Assembly (NCBI GenBank): GCA_003255025.1
Contig: QANY01007297.1
Location: 482,437 to 546,436, forward strand
Source: Datisca glomerata
Lineage: Eukaryota > Streptophyta > Magnoliopsida > Cucurbitales > Datiscaceae
DNA: 64,000 nt
Direction of reading: 5' to 3'
The stretch's first letter is position 1. The number at the start of each line of letters is the position of its first letter. Under the pieces are notes generated by a model. It saw only the letters and a program-made list of their open reading frames with translations, made no database searches and was not told the DNA's origin. Positions 44,986-56,734 of the stretch are shown in pieces. A program made the position numbers and the translations under genes.

Positions 44986-46539
44986 GTTGTAAAAAATATC
45001 TACTCAATTTTCAGCTTTAACTATCTATGATGGAAATTGTTACCCAACCTTTCAATATGGAGAGAGAAAATTTGTAGTCGGACAATTGATCTCTATAAAA
45101 GAATTTGGTGAAGAGAGAGAAATGAATAATAAAATTAGAATTGTTCTGAATAAATAAAAATAGAGAATAATTTTTTAGTTCCAAAACTAAAAAAAAAAAA
45201 TTGATGAGTGAGGTACTCATTTCTTAGTGAGTATTTCCAGCACCCTCTCAAATAAGTTAATGTGGATATGAATTATATATGAGTAATAAAAATTTAACAC
45301 GGTTGTTTAGTGTAAACCCATTCTCAACTCAAACTGACTATTAACATCCCTAATTTTAACATGGCTCATTTAAAACGGAAATCACCTTTAGCCTACCTAC
45401 CAATACCAAGGGGACCTTAAATTAAAATCACCTCCGGGCGCCTAATTGTAGACAGGAATTTGCTGGACATAATTCCCGTTCTCGTTTTTTATTTTTAGAG
45501 AGAGACTATTTCTCAACCCACAATTTGACGGTGTAGTGTAGGAAAATGTCCTCTTGATATACAACTCATTTTTATGGGATTTGGATTGTGTGAAATTTTA
45601 CAAAAAAATTGTTAAAGTTTGCTAACACCATTTATAGTTTGCTTAAATACATAATGCATTTCTAGTTTGAAAAATAATACATGTCTCCTTATACATTAGG
45701 TTTCAATGACAAAAAACTCAAAATCATTAATTTCAAATTAACGCCGTTTAAACAACACATAATGCCTCTAGAATCGGAAAAATCAACATCTTTTAATATT
45801 TGAACTAGAATAAATCTATATCTGAAACAATTGGTCATTTTATATTTCAGGTTAGAAATAACGCACGTCTTCCATCACATTAGGTTTCAATGACAAAAAC
45901 CTCAAAATAGTTGAATTTCAAACTAACACCGTTTAAACAACACGTAATACCAAAATAATCCATCATTTTAATCTAATTCTGGAACCGTTAAAATCAACAT
46001 ATATTAATATCCAAACTAAAATTCATCTATATCTGAAACAATCGGATCAATTTTATGTTTCAAGTTAAAAAATAGTTAGATGGAATTGATTATGAGGGTA
46101 AATTTATCTTTTTTCAAACCTAAAATAGAAGATTTTTAATAGAATAAACTTATTTTATATTTTCAAGTTAAATGCTTGTTTGTCTCATTTAAGTGCGAGA
46201 TGAATTTTCTCAAAAAACTTCCATTGATTATTGTTTATATAAGTGAAAAGCATATATACATATATCAATCAGTATAACAAACGATGAACAACGACACATG
46301 TCGATGGCTGATATTGACTTGCTCCAGTTTGTTTAAAGAATTTCAACTGCCCATTCCCCAAACATCCATCACCTTCAGGCTACATAACCAAGAGTGCTTA
46401 CAATACCTACTCCTAAAATTTGGTCTACTTTTGCAGTATCCCTTAATTTAATGTTAAAAGTATTAAGCATCTGAGTTTGTATACGTTAGTATGGTTAGGC
46501 ATAAGCAATTGTGTTTGAAGATGACATTTACACAATCTA
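44986..46539. other. Spacer with a two-copy 185-bp repeat
   Basis: No gene. TTAGGTTTCAATGACAAAAA occurs at about 45695 and 45880, each followed by CCGTTTAAACAACAC, giving a direct repeat of about 185 bp (45650-46040). The segment about 45960-46180 matches 53150-53400 after the intact CNGC gene, marking the edges of the local duplication. Confidence 0.6.
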
Positions 46540-46866
46540 ACTCTTCTATTTTATAAAAAAAGTATCTTGATTCATTCTTAGTTTTACTAAGCAAATTTTA
46601 TTTAAATAATGGAGCTCTGGTAGGCTACAAGGAAGGTTAGTGGTTGGTTTTCTAGCCTTCTCAAGCTTCATGCAACAATACTACAACATTTTAGTGAATT
46701 AACAATAAGCAAACTGGGTTTTTGTTTTTTTTAATAATTCAATTATTTCCTTTATTTTAATTTGTTGACTAATTATTATTTACATCATGTTCTCCTTCTA
46801 TGAGGCTCTTTTTATCTTATTTCTACAATAGTGTCTACTAATAATGCAATTGATCTGGTTGTCCCA
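46540..46866 (+). repeat. Duplicated CNGC distal 5' flank, copy 2
   Basis: Collinear with 6171-6346 plus 15269-15418. Its end at 46866 is the insertion point of a Mutator-like element. Confidence 0.7.
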
Positions 46867-47439
46867 CGGGCTTTTTGGATAAAATGTTTAAATGAAAAAA
46901 CATTCTGAATAAATGGACCATGATATTTTTTTTCTGTAGAATGGGACCTTTTTAGCTTGTGAATTTTTCTTCACACCCCTCTTAAGAAAAGATGCCCCAA
47001 ATCTAAAATATTTTTATTACTTCTTCTCCTTCATTCAAACAAGAGCCACACCAGACTCCTTAAGTCTGCACTTTTTTACTCTTCTCAAACCTCACTTTTT
47101 TTCATTAGCTCTATTCTCTCTCAATCTTTCTCGTGCTCTATATCTCTCTCTCTCGAGACTCCTCCAAAATCTTTTAGGGTTGCAGGATCATAGTGAGCAA
47201 TGAAGAGGAAAGTATGCGATGGTTAATAACCTTTTAACGTTCTAAGTTTTTTTTATTATATTTTTCTGGTACTTTTTGTCTATACACCTTATGGGTGTTC
47301 TCTTTTTATTTTTCATGTTGATAAATTTGTAGATTGTGCTCTTCCATAGAGGAAAGTAACTACAATATTGTTCGAATGTCATAGACGATTTGCATGAATG
47401 AGATGAGCAATCTAGGATACTTGTTGGTTTGTTAATTGT

Positions 47440-47735
47440 AGATTACCTGAGATTTTATAATCTAATCACTCGGAGCAAGTAGATTTTACAATTCTAGACA
47501 ATTTAAAATATTGAAGGTAAAATTTACTTGCTCTGAACAAGTAGATTTTGTAATCTACTTCCTCTAAGCAAGTAGAGTTTACGATTATGGACAACTCAAA
47601 ATATTGAAAGAAAAATCTACTTACTCTTAATATGTAGATTTTATAATCTAGTTACTCGGAGCAAATAAATTTTATGATTCCAAACAATTCAAAATATTGA
47701 AGGTAAAATCTACTTACTCTAAGCAAGTAGCTCTT
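47440..47735. repeat. 93-bp tandem repeat, three copies, in MULE 2
   Basis: AAAATATTGAA starts at 47505, 47598 and 47691. Units also share AATCTACTT with CTCT and AGCAAGTAGATTTTA, which are partly self-complementary. Confidence 0.85.
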
Positions 47736-47739
47736 TTTT

Positions 47740-49140
47740 CTACTTGCTCAGAGAATAATTAGCTTTGTCTTTAGATTCAAGATAAATAAACTAAAAGAAG
47801 TATTGACAAAAAGAACTTACATGGAGAAAATATACTTGCTAGTAAGGATATATCTTCTAACTCTAACAATCAACCATAATTTTTTAATACAATTAACTTT
47901 TCAAAGTCATTCTAAATAGATTCTACTTAATAAATAATTCTTTACATCAATGTCTCAAAGTAATAAACTTAGTTTTCAACCAATATACTATAATATTATA
48001 TCTATGCAACAATCAGATGCAAAGTTTGTCAATGCTTCAATAGGTCTAATCTTTCAGTCGTTCCCTTTTGACATTACTTCTACAAGATCCTCTTCTTAAA
48101 GCCTATAAAGATAGAAATATCAGTTAAAAGAAATGAAGTAGAACAAAAATAAAACCAAATACCTATGTGTAGTTTTAAGTATTCATTTGTTCAAAATATA
48201 CAATGATGTGAATAATAGCTCTCTTCAATTCAAAATCTAGCACTTACTTGCAAATCATTAAAGCAAGAAACTTGCAATAGTATGGTAATTGAAGTCCACT
48301 ATATATTATGGAAGCTCTCAACTTTCTGAAGTTTTGGAACTCACCATGTTCTCACTCAACCATGGTTTTCACAATCTTCAAACAAAAATAACCACTTGAG
48401 AAGACTCATTCTTTGATTCAAGTTAATCATAATTTTAGGATCACCCACATGATGAAAATGCAAAATAAAACATTGACATTTCTAAAAAACAAAGAAGAAA
48501 AATGACTTAAAATGATCAAATGAGACACAATTTGTGAGAAATGCTTTAAATGCCTAAAAAATTTGCTTAGGCTTTATCAAACAGTTGGTGTGCATCATCA
48601 TTTTCATTTGTATTTCGAACAAACTACAATTTTTGAATGAATTTACAATATAACAAAAAAGGTAATAAGAGTTAAAAATTTAGAAAAGCTCATGAGCAAA
48701 ATGATATACGCACTTAAAAGGATGTAAAAAATTATTGGATCTAGAAACCAATCAATAAGTTATTATCTTCGCGCATTTAACAATATATTATATCAACATA
48801 ATGTAGAAACAACTAACTACAACATTTCAGTTGATCATTTTCTTTGTAAAGTTCAAGAAGAAAAGAGGAAAAATGACTGAAAACCCTAATGAAAATTTGA
48901 GAGAGAACGAGAACAAGAAAGAAAGGGAAAGAGGGAAGAATCTTATAACGTTTTTATGAAAGGTACTGAGACTTCATGATCTTGACTAGGCCTTGAATTC
49001 TCATGCTTCTCTCCCTCCTCTGATGCTTCTCTTCCTCTTATTTGCATGAGAGAGTGGAGGATGTTTGATGGGTACTTGTATTGTAAGGACAAAAAGACTC
49101 TTTGATGTAAGAGGGGTAAAAACATCATTTCACATACTAA
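47740..49140. other. MULE 2 interior, no gene
   Basis: AT-rich without a recognisable protein. The two ends of the interior have similar leader-like stretches (CTCTCTC with TTTTAGGGTTGCAGG near 47150, and on the minus strand CTCTCTCAAATTTTCATTAG near 48890). Confidence 0.4.
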
Positions 49141-49234
49141 AAAGTCATGAATCTCTTATTTTAAAATCTTGGACCTTTTTTTTCTGAGAATACTTTTGAG
49201 ATGGTCGTTCCATCCAAAAAAAACCTTTGTCCCA

Positions 49235-49829
49235 TTTCGTTCTTATACTTATTTTGTTTCTCCATTTGACTTGTCAAAAATAGAGTCATTGGTTCCCTTT
49301 TCACTATCCCCAAGTTGTTTGATATGTGGTTTGAGTGAGGCTGACCAGTTCTCCTTTGCATATCTCCAAAATCTGGAGTTATGTATTGTATATCTATAAT
49401 CTATATACCAGGTTCATCTGGCTTCTCTGACTTCATAATTAAATTACTTGTTCCCCTTTTGTTTTAAGCATTATGAGATGAGACAATCTCCGAAGTCAGC
49501 TTTCTTTTTCCTCTGAATTCTGAGTCTTTGTTTTATACAAAAGAGGGTAAACAGCCATCTTCTTTCCTTCATATTCATTCTGTATTTAGTCAACTATAGC
49601 TCCATTTTTGGGTTTTCAATTCTTTGCACCTTCATCTTCAAAGAATCTCAAGTGGTGCTCCTGTGAAATTTTCTGCTTCTGCATCAAAACAGTTGTTTTT
49701 ACTCTATCTGTACTGTTAGTTTAGTTTTGCTACATGTTAATGTTTTGGATACTGTAAATTGCATTAGTTCCATTTTCGAAATCTATAAAAAGTAGAGATA
49801 TCATTTCTTGTTGTTAAAAGAGAGTCATC
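49235..49829 (+). promoter_or_regulatory. 5' flank and leader of the intact CNGC gene
   Basis: This block matches 56165-56734 upstream of copy 3 closely (CATCTGGCTTCTCTGACTTC, CAAAAGAGGGTAAA, TTTTGGGTTTTCAATTCTTT) and in part 15420-15600. It holds the promoter and 5' UTR, but I cannot fix a TATA box or start site with confidence. The MULE 2 insertion sits just upstream at 49225, so the distal promoter has been displaced by 2.4 kb. Confidence 0.55.
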
Positions 49830-52617
49830 ATGAATGGAAAAGAAGAGACAGCATATCTCAGACGAAACATGGAAGGTGTAGATGTGAGGTGAGTTTCTTT
49901 AAACATTTTGTCTCTTTGGTGTGTCTCATGTTTTCATTTTTTTTAACTTAATTCTGGAACACTGAAAAAAAAATCACAAATTCATCTTGAATCAACAGCT
50001 CCATTTTCAATATTGATGTTCTAATAACAGTTAATCAAGTATATGTTCTATATATCATGTTCAGCATTTATATTCATGAAGAGCAGTCCTACGAGTATGA
50101 TGGAAAATATTCAAAGGAAAGAGGAATTACCGTGAAGGAACTTCTCGATCCACAGGGACAGTATCATCCATGGTGGAATAAAATATTTCTATTCTGGTGT
50201 GTTGTTGCTGTATCAGTGGATCCTTTGTTCTTTTACACACCTCTTATAAACAAGGCAAAGCAATGTCTTGGCATGGACAAAAGATTGATGAAATGGGCAC
50301 TTGTTTTGAGGTCAATCATGGACATGACTTATATTATACACATTGTATTTCGAATTCGTTCTGGGTTTTTAACAGATTCCTCTGAGAGTTCAAAAGGAAA
50401 CTCAGATCAACGCAACAAAAATATGTTTAGCCGTTCTTTGGAGATAATCAAGAGGATCTCATGGTGGTATATCTTAATTGACGTTCTTGCGGTTCTTCCT
50501 ATTCCGCAGGTACTTCTTTTCCTTTTTCTCTGTTTCTCTATGTACCTTACAGCTTAGCTATTCTATCTTCACAAGGAACGGAATGCTTTCATGCTTATAA
50601 TTGAAAGTGCTTACTTCACTTCTGCTTAGTTAGTTTTTTCTGTGTTCTTTCTTGTCATTAGTTACCACTTTCTTCAATACATGAATCTATAAGCTTAACT
50701 TATTACATCGGACATCTATATATTACTTAACCTGTATTTCCAGGTAGTGATGTTGAAATTCTTCTTTAAAATGAAAGGCTCAAAATCTCTCAACACAAGG
50801 AAATGGCTCAATCTTTTTATACTCGGTCAATACGTGCCAAGGATTCTTCGAATCTACCTATCTTGTAAGGAACTTGCAAGAAATCTACGTCCTCGTGAAA
50901 TTACTGGAACCTCGTGGGTAAAAGGCGCATTCAATTTCTTCCTATACATTCTTGCCAGTCATGTAAGTTTTTTATTATCTATAATGTAAATTATGGCTTC
51001 CGGTTCTGGCTTGAACATTTAGTTTTCTTGTTCTGAAGGTTCTTGGGGCCTTTTGGTACTTGTTTTCAGTTCAAAGAGAGACAGCCTGTTGGCAACATGC
51101 GTGTAAAAATCAAGATGAATGTACTCCAACTACATTTTTCTGTGGCGACGACAATAAAGAGGACCGAACGTTTCTAAATGAGATGTGCCCTATAGATCCC
51201 CCGGATCCGAACTTATTTGATTTTGGTATATTCATTGATGCCCTTCAGTCTGGTATTGTGGGTTCAACAGATTTTCCTAGAAAGTTCCTTCTCTGCTTCT
51301 GGTGGGGACTCAGAAATATATGGTTTGACATCAGCCACACCCTTTGTTCAATAATCTTCTATACTACATATAATTACCACTAAAATTGTCAAATCTGATG
51401 CATTAGTTTGATCAATTTATTCAGCTCTTTCGGTTCAAACCTCAAAACAAGTACCTACGTATGGGAAACCTTATTTGCAGTTTTTATTTCCATCCTTGGG
51501 CTGCTTCTTTTCATTTATCTTATCGGAAATTTGCAGGTACATTGCTGGGATCTGTTGTTGTCGTAATTTATGTTTGATTCGAATGAGTATTTATTTTTCT
51601 GAAAAATCAAGTTATATTGATTTTAATTAGTACTAATCATTATAAAAACAAAATTCTGTGCATTTTGATTTTGCTGTTGAACAGACATATCTACAGTTAG
51701 CAGCTAAAAATTCAGTTAAGGTAAGAAGTAAGATGCAAACTAAGGAAGACGAAATAAACTCGTGGATCTTGAAGAATGGAATACCAAAGGAGGTCAAGAA
51801 GGACATCATGAAAAATGCGAAACATAAGCTGCCTGAAAGTAACAATGTAAATGTCGTAAATATACTCCGCATTCTGCCATCAAAGAGCAAAAGGGATATG
51901 AAGCAGTTTCTTTGCTTCCCAATCTTAAAGAGAGTGAGTTCATCCACCTCGTTTTGGTCTGCGTCATTATTCTGAGCTTGCTTATATAAATATCCTTGCT
52001 TATACACTATGAACATGTGTATATCGTATAAATTAAAAACATGAAACTATATCTACATGTACATATGCGCTTTTCTATTTACTAGCTTTACTACAAAGGT
52101 TATTCCTCAATACTGTTTTGATGTGTAGGTTCCGCAACTTCAACGTGTGGATGAAAGATTGTTAAATGTGATAACAAAATATCTGAAGCCGGTGATTTTC
52201 AAAGAGAGAAGCTACATTATTCGGGAAGGGGAGCCTCTTGATCAGATGCTCTTATTCACTCAAGGCACTGTGTGGTCTTACTCAGCGAGCAGTAACGATA
52301 CTGCAAGAGCTACAACGTCCTCTTCAAGCACTACAAAGCTTCAAAAAGGTGATTTCTATGGGGAGGAACTTCTGAATTGGGGGGCATTGACATCAAGTTC
52401 ACCATTATTGGATCTTCCTTTCTCAAGAAAAACTGTTAGAACACACACAAAAGTTGAAGCCTTTGCTCTAATGGCTGCTGAGTTGAGCGATTTGGCTGAT
52501 ACTTATTGGTGGCTATTTGGAAATATCAATCCCCACCACCAGTCTTCTACACATAAAAGGAGGATGCAAACTAAAGCAGCCTCTGTTGTTCAGGCAGCTT
52601 GGCGCCGCAACCACTGA
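49830..52617 (+). CDS. Cyclic nucleotide-gated channel (CNGC), intact, seven exons
   Basis: Exons are 49830-49888, 50065-50509, 50744-50962, 51039-51322, 51425-51536, 51685-51933 and 52129-52617. All introns are GT-AG and phases agree, giving 618 residues, shorter than the usual 650-750. Plant CNGCs are plasma-membrane cation channels in calcium signalling. Visible parts are membrane segments S1 (about 58-82, FLFWCVVAVSVDPLFFY), S2, S3 (WWYILIDVLAVLPIP), S4 (NLFILGQYVPRILRIYL), S5, a pore (LLCFWWGLRNI, then GSNL at 339-342), S6 (AVFISILGLLLFIYLIGNLQ), a C-linker, and the nucleotide-binding domain with LQKGDFYGEELLNW (527-540). The C-terminus AASVVQAAWRRNH resembles the start of an IQ calmodulin site, but stops at once. 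It resembles group I CNGCs. Odd: GSNL instead of GQNL, and the short tail. Confidence 0.9.
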
Positions 52618-53149
52618 ACAAAATCGTAAAAGCCTCCTGGGCGGCCTTATGGGGGCTCACACGTGTTGCCTGAACTTGGAAAGGTCAATTACCATTATTT
52701 ACTTAAACCTATGTGAATACCAGTTTTCATTTTGATAAAAAAAATACTCTAAAGTTTGTGTGCTCACTGTAACTTTAGTTTATGAAGTTTCAATTTATAA
52801 ATTTGGTTCATAAATAATTAAAACAATAAAAATACTGAACGATATTGGAATATGAAAATAAACGAGTTCAGTTTTAAATAGGCACGTGAATTAATCATTA
52901 CTCTAGGGTAAAAACTATTAATAACAAAACCATACCTGATAACAGCATTAATTGTTTCAATAATGCAGAAAAAAACAACAGTCTCGTCCAACCCCAAAGC
53001 CAGCATCGCGTTACGTGCCACGATGTTATCTGTGACGTACATCTTACTTTTCTTTTAAAATAATATAAAATAATTACTTAGTATAACTGATAAATGACAC
53101 ACATATTTTCTCATGTTTAGTTTTATTAATAAAAAAATTTACAACGGTT
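52618..53149. other. 3' flank of CNGC copy 2, unassigned
   Basis: Includes the 3' UTR. A minus-strand frame at 53042-52930 (MYVTDNIVARNAMLALGLDE) is protein-like but unrecognised and is not followed by a clear exon structure. Confidence 0.4.
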
Positions 53150-53400
53150 AAATTTTAAATCAACGATTTTTAAATAACATGTACCACTAATTTTCCCTAT
53201 TTTGATTCTCAATTCTAAAAAGATTAAAATCAATTTCTTTTAATATTTAAATTAAAAATTTTTCTAAACCTAAAATAACCTAAGTCAACTTATGTTTTGA
53301 GTTAAAATAATATTTGAATCGGATTTATTATGAAGATAATATTGACTTTTTACATCTAAATTAGCAGAGTTTAGCATAATAAATTTATATGTCATTTTTT
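53150..53400. repeat. Duplicated spacer block
   Basis: Similar to about 45960-46180 (shared TTTTAATAT, AAACCTAAAATA and ATTATGAAGATAA-like text). It marks the repeat unit boundary between CNGC copies 2 and 3. Confidence 0.5.
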
Positions 53401-54530
53401 AAATTAGAGTTGACACTTGAGAGATAGGAGATTGGAGTCATACAAAGAGAACCACTGTGGCTGGAATAAAATAAAGAGGGGCATGTCCTGCAACTATGTG
53501 GTGATTGGCGTGGGGGCCTGTGTTCTGGTTCGCTTCCTTTGGACTTGATAGGGAGAAGGGGAAGGTGAAGCGGTGAACTGTAAAATTAAATTTATTAATT
53601 ATTAAAAGAAAAAAAATTACACCAAATAAATAAGTTTTAAAACCCGACTTAAGATATGGTAATTTTTTATATTTGTAACAATATATAACTTTTAATATCA
53701 CCTCATTAATTAATCAATCAATAATAGAATGGACAAAAATATACTTTTTAGTTTGAGACCTGATTACGGTTGAGAAAATTAGATATTTTCAGTGGATGTC
53801 GTTTAAGTTTTTTCTAAGGAATGTGACAAAATGTCATTTCTCTAAGGAGTAAAATATTCTCTTTCTTTGATTTGGGGGAGTGTGAGAGTAATGATCACTA
53901 TAATTATGCTAATGACCCTCTTTTATAGATTGGGTCATGTACGGACTAATTTTATTCTGTCATTTCATCGATTATGCCCATTTATAAAACGTGATCACAT
54001 TCATAAAATGTGACTACACTTAAAAATCTTCAAGTAGTCACGCCTACATGACATTGAGTAATCGTAAGACTTATAATGAACCTAACCAACTAGTCAAATG
54101 CATCTGGAAGGGGACTCTCTCACAACGCTGCCACGGATGTGACCTTAGACATGCCATGACTGTGTGTAAATGGATATGCCTTTTACCCACCTTTAGACCC
54201 TTGTAAAGGTGGCGTTTTTTGGATAATCTACATAAAGGGGGCAATACACGTCTTTATTCATTCTCTAGTAGAAGGCGACACATTTAAGGCGCTTACGATG
54301 GCCAGACTCATTAAGGAGTTTTGTCTCTCTTGTTATAGCGTAACATTGTCCTAATCCTACCAGAATACAGTCTCTAGATTATTCCCGGGTAAGGAATGAC
54401 GTTCGAACATTTGTCACTAAGCTCAGATGTAGGTGACAACAATACATGAAAATTGTACTATGGATCACTGCCTCTATAGGCTCAGGGGCGTCCCTTGCAA
54501 GGATAATTATTGGGTACGTTGTCTTTATAC
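53401..54530. other. Unassigned, possibly old repeat
   Basis: No gene. The 53900-54500 part is less AT-rich than its surroundings and looks like transposon-derived sequence, but I found no ends. Confidence 0.35.
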
Positions 54531-54710
54531 ATTCAAGCGTTCCTTACAAAAATGTATACATTCATCATACATCTAACCCATAATGCCATGTGGGCGCCAA
54601 CTAGATCCTCCCTTAAGTGGCACGTGTGCCTTTTTGCTACCGTTTCAAGCGTTCCTTACAAAAATGTCCACGTTCATCCTACATCTACCCCATAATGTCA
54701 TGTGGCTTTG
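54531..54710. repeat. Two-copy direct repeat
   Basis: TCAAGCGTTCCTTACAAAAA followed by ATTCATC-ATACATCTA and CCCATAATGCCATGTGG occurs at about 54531 and again at about 54647, about 116 bp apart, with a few differences. Confidence 0.85.
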
Positions 54711-55654
54711 ATTCGGATAACTGTCATTTACAACGCCTACTTCTGTATTTCACATTGTGAAAACAGTATAGCAAACTAGTCATCCATCGCCTGTAGTAAT
54801 TTTATTTTATTTATTTAAAATTTTTGTTTGTTAGTATGTCTAAATTTATGTAATTAAATTCGTGTTTTTGAATCAGAAATATTATAAATGTAAAAATAGA
54901 AAATTAACAATTGCCAAATAAGTATAATTTGCTAGATTTTGAATTTTGGAATATCAAGAAAATTACGGTTTTGAAATTTTGGAATTTGGGAATCCGGCTT
55001 TAATTGCTAGATTTATAAATGGTATGAATTTAAGGCATTGTTTTTCTTCTACACAAATAGCGTGTTTAGGTTGTTTAGAGTTTTTTGTGTCAAAATTACA
55101 TTATAATTTTTAAGAGAAATGAGAAATATGACTTGAACTCACGACCCCTCAGATGTGAGGGTGGGGACTAAGCAGTGTGAAATCTCATCTTACACGTGAC
55201 AAGATCTAAACCAAAAATTCAATTGAGGAAGAGATGAAATGAGAATCATAGAATCAACCAGACAGTTATGAAGATGAGCTTTAGAGAGAATATTATGTGG
55301 GGATGTCTATCAATTCTCAAAAAACTTTTGCTACAGAATATAGAGATTTATTATTATTTAATTATCATCTTCAAGTATAAAAATAGACACGTGTAACAAC
55401 AAAAGGAGATACGAGATATGAAATATAATATAATATCAAAGTATTCCTCTAATTTTTCTAACCTTTAAGATTTTTTCACGTCAATTATTGTGTCATTATT
55501 TTCTCATTCTCTCTCTAATAATTTCGAGTATTATTCTTTTGTCATGAATTTTTTCACACCGAAAAAATCATTTATGGGGGCTTAACCAACTGCGTCAACC
55601 CAACTTATCAAGTTATTTAGAGTTAAAATTGGTCATTTTTGTAACACTTTATTT
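54711..55654. other. Upstream spacer of CNGC copy 3, possible SINE scrap
   Basis: No gene. On the minus strand 55210-55125 reads TTAGTCCCCACCCTCACATC and then GGTCGTGAGTTCAAGTC, which resembles a tRNA-derived SINE head with a B-box-like motif. I see no A box or poly-A/T end that proves it. Confidence 0.35.
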
Positions 55655-55744
55655 AGGCCACCTGTTAATAATACCTCCTAAAATTTGGTCCACTTTTGCA
55701 GTTATCTCTTAATTATAATGGTGAAAGTATTAAGCATTAGTGGT
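55655..55744 (+). repeat. CNGC flank block, copy 3
   Basis: Matches 46405-46475 of copy 2 (CCTAAAATTTGGTC-CACTTTTGCAG, GTATTAAGCAT). Confidence 0.65.
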
Positions 55745-56156
55745 GAAATTTTTTATACCGAACCGATCGAACTAAATTGAAAATACCCGGTTCAGTCAAT
55801 TTTTTACGGAGATTCGGCTTGATTCAATTCAACAACTTTAAAGAACCAAAGTTTATGATCGGTTCGAAAGTTTAGCAGTTTTCGAACTGAAGCTTTAAAT
55901 TTTATTTTTTATTTTATTTTTATTATGTAATTTCATATCAAACCGAACCGAACTTAACCGAGTTAAAATTTTAGGTTTACATAATTTCTTTAATAATTTC
56001 CTTTGAAAACTTTTAAAAACATATTTTTACTAAAGCTTAACCAAACCAAATTAAAATTTTCAGCTATGTTCGATTTGAATCGATTCTTTTTACCACCTGT
56101 TCCGTTCAGAACAATTTATTTTTTACACAAAATTGAATTACACTAAACCAAACAGT
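55745..56156. mobile_element. Small insertion rich in CGGTTCGG-type motifs
   Basis: The copy 2 flank continues directly from GTATTAAGCAT to GTTTGTATACGTTAG. In copy 3 these are separated by about 410 bp holding ACCGAACCGA, CCCGGTTCAG, GATCGGTTCGAA and AAACCGAACCGAAC. The ends GTGGTGAAATTTTTTATAC and, reversed, GTGGTAAAAAGAATC are similar, so it may be a small inverted-repeat transposon. No clear target duplication. Confidence 0.5.
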
Positions 56157-56734
56157 TTGTAAACGTTAGTATACTTAGACGTAAAGTCATTGGTTCCCTG
56201 TTTACCATTCCCGCGTTATTTGATATATGGTCTGAGTGAAGCTGACCAGTTCCCCTTTGCATATTTCCAAAATCTGCAGCTGTATTTATTGTATGTCTAT
56301 AATCTATAAACCATGTTCATCTGGCTTCTCTGACTTCATGATTTATTACTTTTTTTTCCTGACCTTTTAATCAATATGAGATGAGACAATCTCCATAGTC
56401 AGATTTCTTTTTTCTCTGAAATCTGAGTCTTTGTTTAATACAAAAGAGGGTAAAGAGCCATCTTCTTTCCTCCATATTCATTCTGTATTCTGACCAGTTC
56501 TCCATTTTTGGGTTTTCAATTCTTTGCACCTTCATCTTCCAACGAATCTCAAGTGCTGCACAATGCTGTGAAATTTTCTGCTTCTCCATCAGTACAGTTG
56601 TTTTTACTCTATTTGCATCAGTACACTAGTTTTGCTACATGTAAAGGTTTTGGATACTTTACATTCCATTAGTTCCATTTTCAAAATCTATAGAAGCTAG
56701 AGATATAATTTCTTGTTGTCAAGAGAGAGTCATC

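Larger units (their letters stand above)
46867..49225. mobile_element. Mutator-like element 2, non-autonomous
   Basis: 2359 bp. The left end GGGCTTTTTGGATAAAATG and the right end, reverse complemented, GGTTTTTTTTGGATGGAACG start inverted repeats that can be followed for about 65 bp (ATTCTGAATAAATGGACCAT against ATTCTCAGAAAAAAAAGGTC). The flanks gttgtccca (46858-46866) and tttgtccca (49226-49234) are a 9-bp duplication with one change. Copy 1 of the flank has no such insert, which confirms the boundaries. It holds no transposase. Confidence 0.8.

Noticed and set aside
51633..52016. Minus-strand 127-codon frame over the CNGC gene
   Set aside because: It is the shadow of CNGC exon 6 and its neighbouring introns. 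The plus-strand exon has conserved splice sites and family motifs.
55125..55210. tRNA gene
   Set aside because: Only a B-box-like motif is present on the minus strand. No cloverleaf or A box could be drawn. At most a SINE remnant.
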